The position numbers and the translations under genes are program-made. The notes beneath the pieces are model-generated. The model saw only the letters and a program-made list of their open reading frames with translations. It did no database searches and was not told where the DNA came from. This document shows positions 1 to 5,962 of a DNA stretch of 5,962 bases, one piece after another (the first letter of the stretch is position 1; every line of letters begins with the position of its first letter). Source of the stretch: an uncultured Francisella sp. (GTDB lineage Bacteria > Pseudomonadota > Gammaproteobacteria > Burkholderiales > Neisseriaceae); NCBI GenBank assembly GCA_905373555.1, contig CAJPTP010000070.1:1-5962 (forward strand), written 5' to 3'.

Positions 1-1620
1 CAAGTCGTGGCCCGCGCGGGCGCGGATCCAGCCCTTGCGCGACAGCACGATCGTCAGCGGCTCATCCAAGGCGGCCTGCTGCAGCGCGGAGCGTTCCTCC
101 TCCTTGATCTCCGTGCGCCGCGGATCCGCGTATTTTTTCCTGTCTTCCTTGATTTCCTTGGCCATCAAGGCGCGCATCAGCCGCTCGTCGCCCAAGGCGC
201 GGGTCAGCTGCGCCGTTTCCTCTTTGAGTTGATTCAGCTCCCGCTCGAGCTTGATCCATTCCATTTTGGCCAGCTGCCGCAGCCGAATCTCCAAAATGTC
301 ATCGGCTTGCGCTTCGGTCAAGCCGAATCGCCCCATCAGGTCGGCCTTGGGGTCGTCGCTGTCGCGGATGGTTTGGATGACGTCGTCCAAGCTTAGGAAA
401 ACGATTTGCCGGCCTTCGAGGATATGCGCCCGCTTTTTGACGGCGTCGAGCCGGAAGCTTAGACGGTTGGCGATCGTTTCGAGGCGAAATTCGATCCACT
501 CGCCCATGATTTGGGCGAGATTTTTTTGCTGCGGCTTGCCGTCGCGGCCGATCGCCACCAAGTTGGCGGGCACGTTGGTCTCAAGGTCGGTTTGGGCCAT
601 CAGGGCGTTCATCATGTCTTCGACGCCGATTTTCGACGTCTTGGGCTCGATGACGATGCGCACGGGGTGCTCGCCGTCGGATTCGTCGCGCACGCGCTCG
701 ACGTAGGAAAGCAGCAGCGCCTTGGCGTTGAGCTGCTCGCGGCTCAAGTTTTTTTTGCCCGACTTGGGCTTGGGGTCGGCCAACTCGTCGATTTGCGACA
801 GGATTTTTTGCGTCGAGACGTTGGGCGGCAGCTCCTCGACCACGGCTTGCCATTGCCCCCGCGCCAGCCTTTCGACCTTGTAGCGGCAGCGCGTCCTGAA
901 GTTGCCCTTGCCCGTTTCGTAGATGGCCTGGATTTCCGCCTTCGAGTCGATGATGCGCGCGCCGCTGTGGAAATCGGGGCCGGGAACGTAGCGCATGCAC
1001 TGCGCGACCGTCATGTCCGGCTTGCCGAGCATGGCGACGGCCAAATCCGCGATCTCGCCCAAATTGTGCGACGGGATTTCCGTCGCCATGCCCACGGCGA
1101 TGCCGCTGGCGCCGTTGAGCAGGACGAACGGGAGCCTCGCGGGCAGCGCGGATGGCTCGGAAAAAGCCCCGTCGTAGTTGGGCACGAAGGGCACGGTGCC
1201 CATGTTCAGCTCCGACAGCAGCAGCTCGGAAATCGGCGTGAGCCGAGCCTCCGTGTAGCGCATCGCCGCCGGCCCGTCGCCGTCGCGCGAGCCGAAGTTG
1301 CCCACGCCGTCGACCAAGGGGTAGCGCATGGAAAACGACTGCGCCATGCGCACCATGGCCTCGTAGGACGAGCTGTCGCCGTGGGGGTGGTATTTGCCCA
1401 AAATCTCGCCCACCACGCGGGCGGATTTGACCGGCTTGGCGCCCGGGGTCAGACCCATGTCGCGCATGGCGTACAGGATCCGCCTTTGCACGGGCTTTTG
1501 CCCGTCGGCGACGTCGGGCAAGGCGCGCCCCTTCACCACGCTCATGGCGTATTCCAAGTACGCTTTTTCCGCGTAGAGGGCCAAGTCGAAGGAATCCCCT
1601 TCGTCTGTGCGGTCAGTCAT
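1..1620 (-). CDS. parC: DNA topoisomerase IV subunit A (ParC), 3' end cut by window edge
   Basis: The breakage-reunion subunit of topoisomerase IV pairs with ParE to decatenate daughter chromosomes and relax supercoils. The reading frame is open for 540 codons from ATG 1620 to the left edge, where it ends in RAGHDL. Against a usual length of about 750-780, most of the C-terminal beta-pinwheel is missing. Visible landmarks are KPVQRRILYAM (42-52), the quinolone-region motif HPHGDSSSYE (78-87, Ser83 and Glu87 matching E. coli Ser80 and Glu84, so no classical resistance change), and the catalytic tyrosine in AAMRYTE (Tyr122). NGASGIAVGMATEIP follows, then the C-gate segment FGLTEAQADDILEIRLRQLA and the start of the pinwheel (about 517-540). 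The GyrA-type insertion before LTEAQA is absent and the spacing fits ParC, so GyrA is unlikely. The start is supported by GAGG (1628-1631), seven bases upstream. The gene lies downstream of the unknown gene on the same strand; parE is not immediately upstream. Confidence 0.96.
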   Translation of the reverse strand, partial: MTDRTDEGDSFDLALYAEKAYLEYAMSVVKGRALPDVADGQKPVQRRILYAMRDMGLTPGAKPVKSARVVGEILGKYHPHGDSSSYEAMVRMAQSFSMRYPLVDGVGNFGSRDGDGPAAMRYTEARLTPISELLLSELNMGTVPFVPNYDGAFSEPSALPARLPFVLLNGASGIAVGMATEIPSHNLGEIADLAVAMLGKPDMTVAQCMRYVPGPDFHSGARIIDSKAEIQAIYETGKGNFRTRCRYKVERLARGQWQAVVEELPPNVSTQKILSQIDELADPKPKSGKKNLSREQLNAKALLLSYVERVRDESDGEHPVRIVIEPKTSKIGVEDMMNALMAQTDLETNVPANLVAIGRDGKPQQKNLAQIMGEWIEFRLETIANRLSFRLDAVKKRAHILEGRQIVFLSLDDVIQTIRDSDDPKADLMGRFGLTEAQADDILEIRLRQLAKMEWIKLERELNQLKEETAQLTRALGDERLMRALMAKEIKEDRKKYADPRRTEIKEEERSALQQAALDEPLTIVLSRKGWIRARAGHDL

Positions 1621-1780
1621 TCGGCAACCTCAATCTTTCAGCAACCCGTTGTTGCGCTCGGCGGGGGAAAAAAGAGGGGCGGGGAGAAGGCGCCGGGCCA
1701 TTTCCGCCCTCTCCAATAAAAAATTATCCGGATCGCGCCGCGACCCAAAGCGCGGGACCCCATTCCGAGCTTGGGCCGTG

Positions 1781-1789
1781 ATGATAGCA
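1781..1789 (-). promoter_or_regulatory. Candidate extended -10 promoter for parC
   Basis: Read on the minus strand this is TGCTATCAT: the extended -10 TG motif plus a hexamer matching TATAAT at five of six positions. No convincing -35 lies 16-18 bp upstream, which extended -10 promoters can tolerate. Transcription would start near 1774, giving a leader of about 150 nt before parC, and would let parC be expressed independently of the gene ending at 1837. A second, weaker -10-like GATAAT sits at 1723-1728. Motif inspection only. Confidence 0.35.
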
Positions 1790-1836
1790 AAGCGCGCCGA
1801 AGGGCGTTGGTTTTCGCGCCGCCCCAAGGCTCGCCC

Positions 1837-3401
1837 CTAGCCAAGCGGCGCATCCGGGGCTGCGCCCGGCCATCCCAAGGGCGGGGGCGGGGGATCGCTG
1901 CGCCGAATCAGCGTGATTTCGCCGCGCTTCATGTCCCAAGACAAAATCGCCGTGTCCGCATGGTCTTGGCCCGGGGTTTGCCAGCGCGCCTGCGCCAAGC
2001 ACTGGTCGGCGCGCAGAGTCGGGCGCAGGAAAAGAACGTCGATCGCAAGGCGCCGCGGCGCGTCGTTTCCGCTTGCGAAACCGAACAGCCCGTCGGCGAT
2101 TTCCTCCGCCCCCAAGGCATGGGGCCGTCCCGGGGTTTGGCCCGAGAAGGGAACCCAGATGAGTCTTCGGCCCCGGGTTCCCCCCTCGCCGCCGGCGCCG
2201 GCGCCGGCGTCGGCGGCGAGGGGGAAACCGAGCGCGCGATCGCGGCCCCTTCGATGGCCTCGTTTCCCCAATCGATGAGCTTCGCTTGGGCCAGGGCGGC
2301 CGCCAAATGGCTTTTGCGGCCCAGCCCTTTGCGCGTGAGCGGCGCGAAGAGCAACTCTTTTTCCGACGCGCTTGGCGCTGCGCCCGCGCCTTGCGGCGCG
2401 CGCTCAAAATAAAAAAGCAGGCCGCCGAGCAAGCCGACGATCCGGGCGTCTGCGCCCAAGCGCAGCGGAAGCGTCGCGGGCGCTTCGCCCTCTTTGCCTT
2501 CGCGGTCGGCAAAAAGCAGCCATCGGCTATTACCCGATCGAGCGTCCCAAGAAACGGCCAGCTGCGCGGGGCTGCCTTGCGGGTCGGTCAATGCCAAGGC
2601 ATGCAGCGACGAGGAAGGGGGCTCCGGCCGGGTCAGGCGCGCCGCGAAGCCCGCGGGGGCGATCGAGGCGCCGAGCGCCCGATGCGCCTCGAGCGTCTTT
2701 TCCGCCTGCGGCTTGGCCAAGCGCAAATCGACGTACCCTGCGAAAGAGCGCCCGGTTTGGGCCGATTGGGCGGAAACGAAGAGCCGGCCCGGGCCGAGGG
2801 GCTCGGCGCGCAGGTCAAATCCGGCCAAGGCCGCCGCAGGGCGGCTCGCGGACGGCCCCTCCAGGGCGTTGATCGCGTCGGCCTCCGCGCAAATGCGCAG
2901 GCGCGGATGGCCAACCCAAGCGGGCGGCAGGGAAAGCAGGGAATCCCGCCCCAAGCGCAGGGCGCGCAGGTTGTCGGCAAGCTTCCTTTCGGCGTCGGAC
3001 GGCTCGCCCGTTTTGGCCGGCGCCGGCGCCGAGGCGGTCGGGCCGGCGGGGTTTGCGGGATCCTTGGGATCCTCGGTTCGGCCGAGGGCGCCGAAGGTCA
3101 GGCAAAAGCCGCCGAGCGACGTCGGAATGGGAACGATGCGCTTCAGCCCCATGGCGCCGGTCCGCCCCGACGGGCTCAATGCCTTCAGCCATTTTTCCTC
3201 GGACAAGACGTCTTGCCACACGGGCCGGCCGCTTCTGACCCCCGCCGAGTCGGCGGTTTGCAGGCGGCCTTGGCCCGGGGCGGGGCGGATCCATCGAAAG
3301 TCGCGCCCGTCCGCCTTGAATCCGAAACCGTCGCGCAACGCCCAAGGGTCGTCGACGCCGGGGGGAAGCGGCCCGAGGGGCGATGCGCGTTGCGGCGCCA
3401 T
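1837..3401 (-). CDS. Unrecognised protein of about 520 residues, reading frame broken by one base
   Basis: I do not recognise the family. The start is ATG 3401 with an AGAAAGG ribosome site (3407-3413) five bases upstream. The first frame is convincing to about residue 394 (ending AIARSVSP). After the palindrome at 2176-2229, coding continues in the -1 frame (LIWVPFSGQTPGRPH, then LAIDVLFLRPTLRADQC, then AILSWDMKRGEITLIRR) to TAG at 1837-1839. If the first frame is not corrected, it runs on as Arg/Ser-rich sequence and stops at 1929. No signal peptide or clear membrane helix is visible; residues 86-108 are only mildly hydrophobic, so a cytoplasmic product is likely. A Pro/Ala linker occurs at 121-135 (PTASAPAPAKTGEPS). 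Short hydrophobic strands ending in basic or acidic turns (SRWLLFADREGK, GLLGGLLFYFERAP) suggest a beta-rich fold, which is inference. The C-terminus is Pro-rich (SDPPPPPLGWPG). One missing base is needed to restore a single frame, so this is a sequencing indel, a young pseudogene, or slippage. Confidence 0.75.
2176..2229. repeat. 54-nt near-perfect GC-rich palindrome inside the unknown gene
   Basis: Base 2176 pairs with 2229 and so on inward to the centre between 2202 and 2203. Of 27 pairs only two fail: 2180/2225 and 2195/2210. The core 2181-2224 alone gives 22-bp arms with a single mismatch. The flanks are a run of six C (2180-2185) and a run of five G (2220-2224). The middle is alternating GCCGGC units. 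As RNA it would form a very stable hairpin with almost no loop. It lies exactly where the reading frame of the host gene breaks. Either frame through it encodes a low-complexity linker (Pro/Ala-rich or Ala/Gly-rich). Confidence 0.9.
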
Positions 3402-3406
3402 GGCAG

Positions 3407-3413
3407 CCTTTCT
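3407..3413 (-). promoter_or_regulatory. Ribosome binding site that fixes the start of the unknown gene
   Basis: The minus-strand sequence AGAAAGG stands five bases before ATG 3401. The same frame stays open upstream to 3863, into leuC, so length alone would give a false long start. This site, and the change to coding-like codon choice after it, favour ATG 3401. Confidence 0.6.
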
Positions 3414-3452
3414 TGTTTGTCTCGTTCTTGCCGCAAGCGGGATGCGACGGGG

Positions 3453-3471
3453 CGGCGTTTCAAAAACGCCG
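3453..3471. promoter_or_regulatory. Perfect 8-bp dyad, possible operator over the unknown gene's transcription start
   Basis: The arms CGGCGTTT (3453-3460) and AAACGCCG (3464-3471) are exact inverted repeats around a 3-base centre. The dyad begins directly after the -10-like TAGAAT at 3472-3477 on the minus strand, so the expected start of transcription falls inside it. That is a classic position for a repressor site. It could equally act as a hairpin at the 5' end of the mRNA. No T-run follows on the plus strand, so a terminator is unlikely. Confidence 0.5.
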
Positions 3472-3477
3472 ATTCTA
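3472..3477 (-). promoter_or_regulatory. -10-like element TAGAAT upstream of the unknown gene
   Basis: The minus strand reads TAGAAT, five of six matches to the sigma-70 -10 consensus. It stands about 70 bases before ATG 3401 and directly beside the 3453-3471 dyad. No good -35 hexamer is found at 16-18 bp, so this would be a weak or activator-dependent promoter. Confidence 0.4.
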
Positions 3478-3632
3478 AGGCAGGCCCCCGGCCAAGCGGT
3501 TTTTTTGTTCAAAGTTCTTTGCGGCGATCCGGCGATCGGCGGATGGGGGAGAAACGGCGGCGGACTGTCTTTCCCAAGCCGATTTGGCGCGGGCGCCCCG
3601 GTTCGCGCGGCCGGCGCGGTTGCGCGAGGAAC

Positions 3633-3638
3633 TATAAT
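3633..3638 (+). promoter_or_regulatory. Perfect -10 hexamer TATAAT, candidate leuCD promoter
   Basis: This is an exact consensus -10 in otherwise very GC-rich DNA, on the strand of leuC and 215 bp before its start codon. The -35 position (about 3609-3616) reads GGCCGGCG, which does not match TTGACA, so an activator may be needed. Transcription starting near 3645 would give a leader of about 210 nt. Confidence 0.45.
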
Positions 3639-3730
3639 GAAACCCAACCGTTTTTTTCCGAGGCCGGCTTGCAAAGGCGGACGCCGACGTCTCGGCGCGC
3701 CGCTTGAAGGCGGGCGGTTGCGGTTTGGGG

Positions 3731-3752
3731 GCGCGCCGGCTCTTCGGCGCGC
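3731..3752 (+). promoter_or_regulatory. Hairpin in the leuC leader with an alternative partner
   Basis: GCGCGCCG (3731-3738) is the exact complement of CGGCGCGC (3745-3752) across a 6-base loop. The same CGGCGCGC also occurs at 3693-3700, so the 3731-3738 segment could pair with either copy. Mutually exclusive pairing is a hallmark of attenuator leaders. No U-tract follows the second stem and no leucine-rich leader peptide was found, so the regulatory role is speculative. Confidence 0.3.
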
Positions 3753-3853
3753 TTGGCCGAGCCTTGCCCGTCGCAATCGGGCCCGGCCCTTTGCCCCTTG
3801 CCCCAACGGCGGCTTTCGGGCGTCGGCGCGTCCGGCCGGCTTGAGCGAAGACC

Positions 3854-5263
3854 ATGAAACCACAGACTTTGTACGACAAATTGTTCGACAGCCACGTCGT
3901 GAGCCAAGAGCGGGATGGCACGGCGCTGCTGTACGTCGACAGGCATTATTTGCACGAGGTCACCTCGGCCCAGCCTTTTGAGGGGCTGAGGCTGGCGGGG
4001 CGCAAGCCTTGGCGGGAGAGCAGCGCGCTTTTGACGGCCGACCACAACACGCCGACCAAGGATTGGGACAAGGGCATCGCCGATCCCGTGTCGCGCCTGC
4101 AGGTTGAGACGCTGGATCGAAACGCCCGCTCCATCGAGCCTTTGGCCTATTTTCCTTTTCGCGACCCCCGTCAGGGCGTGGTGCATGTCGTTGGCCCCGA
4201 AATGGGCGCGACGCTGCCCGGAATGTCGGTGGTGTGCGGCGATTCCCACACGTCCACGCACGGCGCGTTCGCCGCTTTGGCCTTCGGCGTGGGCACGTCC
4301 GAGGTGGAGCTGGCGCTGGCCACGCAGTGCGTCGTGACCCGCAAAATGCGCCCCATGCTGGTTCGCATCGACGGCGAGCTGCGGCCCGGGGTCAGCGCGA
4401 AGGACATGGCCTTGAGCGTCATCGCGCAAATCGGGGCGTCGGGCGGGACGGGCTGCGCCATCGAGTTCGCGGGTTCGGCGGTGGAAAGCTTGAGCATGGA
4501 GGGCCGCATGACTCTGTGCAACATGGCCATCGAGGCCGGGGCGCGCTCGGGGCTCGTCGCCGTCGACGACAAGACGGTGGAATATCTGCGCGGCCGCCCC
4601 TTTGCGCCGCAAGGCGAGGAGTTCGGCCGCGCCGAGGCGTATTGGCGTTCCTTGCGCAGCGACGAGGGGGCGGCGTTCGACAAAACGGTTGCGCTGGACG
4701 CCCAAGACATGAGCCCCATGGTCACGTGGGGAACGACGCCCGAGATGGCGACGACGATCGACGGCGCCGTGCCGTCGCCGGATGACTGCGCCGATCCCGT
4801 CAAGCGATCCGCCGTGGAAAGGGCTTTAAGCTACATGGGCCTGCGCCCCGGGCAAAAGATCGCCGACATTCCCATCGACGCCGTTTTCATCGGCTCGTGC
4901 ACCAACGGCAGGATCGAGGATCTGCGCGCCGCCGCCGCCGTGCTGAAGGGCAAAAAGATCGCCCCCAACGTCAAAAAGGCGCTGGTCGTGCCCGGATCCG
5001 GCGCGGTGCGCCGCCAAGCCCAAGAGGAAGGCTTGGATCGCGTGTTTGCCGAGGCGGGCTTCGAGTTTCGCATGCCGGGTTGCTCGATGTGTTTGGCGAT
5101 GAACGACGACAAGCTCGAGCCCAAGGAGCGCTGCGCCTCGACCTCGAACCGCAACTTCGAGGGCCGCCAAGGCAATTTGGGCCGCACCCACCTGCTTAGC
5201 CCCGCCATGGCCGCGGCGGCGGCGATCGCCGGCCGCTTTGCCGACGCAAGGGAGTTTGCGTGA
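3854..5263 (+). CDS. leuC: 3-isopropylmalate dehydratase large subunit (LeuC)
   Basis: With LeuD, this cytoplasmic subunit of isopropylmalate isomerase converts 2-isopropylmalate to 3-isopropylmalate, the second committed step of leucine synthesis. It is an aconitase-family enzyme with a 4Fe-4S cluster. The product has 469 residues, the usual length. The N-terminus TLYDKLFDSHVV is typical, as are the substrate motif GDSHTSTHGAF (from Gly129), IADPVSRLQVETLD and IEFAGSAVESLSMEGRMT. The three cluster ligands are present: Cys349 in IGSCTNGR, and Cys410 and Cys413 in PGCSMCLAMN. The C-terminal SNRNFEGRQG motif is intact. ATG 3854 is the first start after an in-frame TGA at 3842-3844, which fixes the start even though the ribosome site (GAGCGAAG) is weak. 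It overlaps leuD by one base and is very likely co-transcribed and translationally coupled with it. Confidence 0.98.
   Translation: MKPQTLYDKLFDSHVVSQERDGTALLYVDRHYLHEVTSAQPFEGLRLAGRKPWRESSALLTADHNTPTKDWDKGIADPVSRLQVETLDRNARSIEPLAYFPFRDPRQGVVHVVGPEMGATLPGMSVVCGDSHTSTHGAFAALAFGVGTSEVELALATQCVVTRKMRPMLVRIDGELRPGVSAKDMALSVIAQIGASGGTGCAIEFAGSAVESLSMEGRMTLCNMAIEAGARSGLVAVDDKTVEYLRGRPFAPQGEEFGRAEAYWRSLRSDEGAAFDKTVALDAQDMSPMVTWGTTPEMATTIDGAVPSPDDCADPVKRSAVERALSYMGLRPGQKIADIPIDAVFIGSCTNGRIEDLRAAAAVLKGKKIAPNVKKALVVPGSGAVRRQAQEEGLDRVFAEAGFEFRMPGCSMCLAMNDDKLEPKERCASTSNRNFEGRQGNLGRTHLLSPAMAAAAAIAGRFADAREFA
5248..5254 (+). promoter_or_regulatory. leuD ribosome binding site, internal to leuC
   Basis: AAGGGAG lies eight bases before ATG 5263 and five before GTG 5260. 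The spacing, and the family N-terminus (Met, Glu, then a residue before Phe), favour the ATG. This is a much better site than that of leuC. Confidence 0.6.
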
Positions 5264-5916
5264 TGGAACCGTTCGTGTCTTTCGAGGCGCCGGTCGCGCC
5301 CATGGATCGCGAGAACGTCGACACCGACGCCATTTTGCCCAAGCAATATCTCAAGATGATCACAAGGACGGGGTTTGGGCCGTACTGTTTCGACGAGTGG
5401 CGCTATCTGGACAAGGGCGAGCCCGGGATGGACTGCTCCAAGCGCCGGCTCAATCCCGACTTTCCTTTGAACTTCCCGCGCTACAAGGGGGCGGGCATAC
5501 TGCTGGCGCGCAAGAACTTTGGCTGCGGATCCAGCCGCGAGCATGCGCCGTGGGCGCTGCTGGGCTATGGCTTTCGCGTCATCGTCGCGCCGTCCTTCGG
5601 CGACATTTTTTTCAACAACTGCTTCAAAAACGGCATGCTGCCCATCGTCTTGAGCGAAGCCGACGTCGATTGGCTTTTTGCCCAAACCCTGAGCCGCGAG
5701 GGGTATCGGCTGAGGGTGGATCTGCCTTCGCAAACGATCTTCGCGCCCGACGGGCGCGAGCTGAAGTTCGACGTCACCGAGCACCGCAAGCGCTGCCTGC
5801 TGGAGGGGTTGGACGAGATCGGCTTGACCTTGCAAAAGGCGGACGCCATCAAACGATTTGAGGCGCGCCGGGCCAAGCTCTACCCGTGGATGTTCGCGCC
5901 GCCCCCACGCAAGTGA
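5263..5916 (+). CDS. leuD: 3-isopropylmalate dehydratase small subunit (LeuD)
   Basis: This is the swivel-domain subunit of isopropylmalate isomerase; it closes over the LeuC active site. The product has 217 residues from ATG 5263, typical of betaproteobacterial LeuD and slightly longer than the E. coli protein of about 201. Motifs in order are LDREN-like MDRENVDTDAILPKQ (14-28), TRTGFG, the betaproteobacterial EWRYLDKGEPG followed by NPDF, the swivel signature FGCGSSREHAPWAL (from Phe86), APSFGDIFFNNCFKNG, and GLDEIGLTLQ near the end. The start could also be GTG 5260 (four-base overlap with leuC), but ATG fits the ribosome site and family better. The leuC stop and leuD start share TGATG, a standard coupling arrangement for equimolar subunits. 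In many betaproteobacteria leuB follows; the window ends too soon to tell. Confidence 0.98.
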   Translation: MEPFVSFEAPVAPMDRENVDTDAILPKQYLKMITRTGFGPYCFDEWRYLDKGEPGMDCSKRRLNPDFPLNFPRYKGAGILLARKNFGCGSSREHAPWALLGYGFRVIVAPSFGDIFFNNCFKNGMLPIVLSEADVDWLFAQTLSREGYRLRVDLPSQTIFAPDGRELKFDVTEHRKRCLLEGLDEIGLTLQKADAIKRFEARRAKLYPWMFAPPPRK

Positions 5917-5962
5917 CCATCCGGCATCGCGCCCAAGCTTTCGCCCGCAACAGGCTCGGCGC

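Larger units (their letters stand above)
3402..3853. other. Divergent intergenic region between the unknown gene and leuC
   Basis: These 452 bases separate two genes reading away from each other. No protein gene is convincing here. The region holds a dyad with a -10-like hexamer for the minus strand, a TATAAT for the plus strand, and two runs of seven T (3500-3506 and 3651-3657). It also has a tandem 8-base repeat CGGCGATC (3522-3537) and several GC-rich hairpins. No tRNA, riboswitch or intrinsic terminator was recognised. Confidence 0.7.

Noticed and set aside
511..1719. Plus-strand open frame of 402 codons opposite parC
   Set aside because: It is the antisense of unmistakable ParC sequence. 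The His/Gly/Arg/Val-rich product has no recognisable family.
1718..1746. Hairpin (stem 1730-1735 with 1741-1746) followed by six U on the minus strand, possible terminator before parC
   Set aside because: The stem has only six pairs, one of them G-U, and six bases separate it from the U-run. That is too weak to call an intrinsic terminator.
3015..3033. GGCCGGCGCCGGCGCC stretch similar to the core of the 2176-2229 palindrome
   Set aside because: It lacks the flanking arms and fits a Pro/Ala linker codon run (SAPAPAK). The similarity is low-complexity GC repetition.
3484..3506. GC-rich stretch followed by seven T, possible plus-strand terminator
   Set aside because: The only stem (GGCC-CCC-GGCC) has four pairs and is separated from the T-run by six bases. 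No plus-strand gene ends there.
2286..3707. Long plus-strand open frame opposite the unknown gene (473 codons)
   Set aside because: Its product is Gly/Arg/Gln-rich with no motif, and the opposite strand shows proper codon choice and a ribosome site. Long antisense frames are expected in GC-rich coding DNA.
3637..3981. Small plus-strand frame of 114 codons starting MKPNRFF, with GAGGA six bases upstream
   Set aside because: It would overlap the start of leuC by over 100 bases, is rich in Arg codons such as CGG, CGA and AGG, and its start overlaps the TATAAT. It does not look like a leucine leader peptide. Kept only as a possibility.
5913..5962. Possible start of a next gene at GTG 5913 (TIRHRAQAF...) overlapping the leuD stop
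   Set aside because: There is no ribosome site and the 16 visible residues do not resemble LeuB or any known protein. The stretch is too short to judge.

Overview
The window comes from a GC-rich bacterium, most likely a betaproteobacterium of the Burkholderiales type. The ParC fragment has the betaproteobacterial signatures YLEYAMSVVKGRALPDV, KPVKSARVVG and LPFVLLNGASGIAVG, and LeuD has the betaproteobacterial insert EWRYLDKGEPG followed by SKRRLNPDF. This placement is from remembered family sequences; no search was run.

Layout: (1) positions 1-1620, minus strand, hold the first 540 codons of parC (topoisomerase IV subunit A), running off the left edge. (2) 1621-1836 is a parC leader with one good extended -10 candidate. 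(3) 1837-3401, minus strand, hold an unrecognised protein gene of about 520 codons. Its reading frame is broken by one base inside or beside a striking 54-nt GC-rich palindrome (2176-2229); the parts on both sides are clearly coding. (4) 3402-3853 is a 452-bp divergent intergenic region. It carries a -10-like TAGAAT followed directly by a 19-bp dyad on the minus side, and a perfect TATAAT about 215 bp before leuC on the plus side. (5) 3854-5263 is leuC and (6) 5263-5916 is leuD, overlapping by one base (TGATG). Together they encode the two subunits of isopropylmalate isomerase. The last 46 bases contain no recognisable gene.

Functionally there are two units facing away from each other: a leucine-biosynthesis operon reading right, and an unknown gene plus parC reading left. 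I see no mobile element, CRISPR array, tRNA or rRNA, and no clear new defence or mobile system. The points most worth a second look are the palindrome at the frameshift and the unknown gene that carries it. The dyad over its likely transcription start and the long structured leader of leuC come next.
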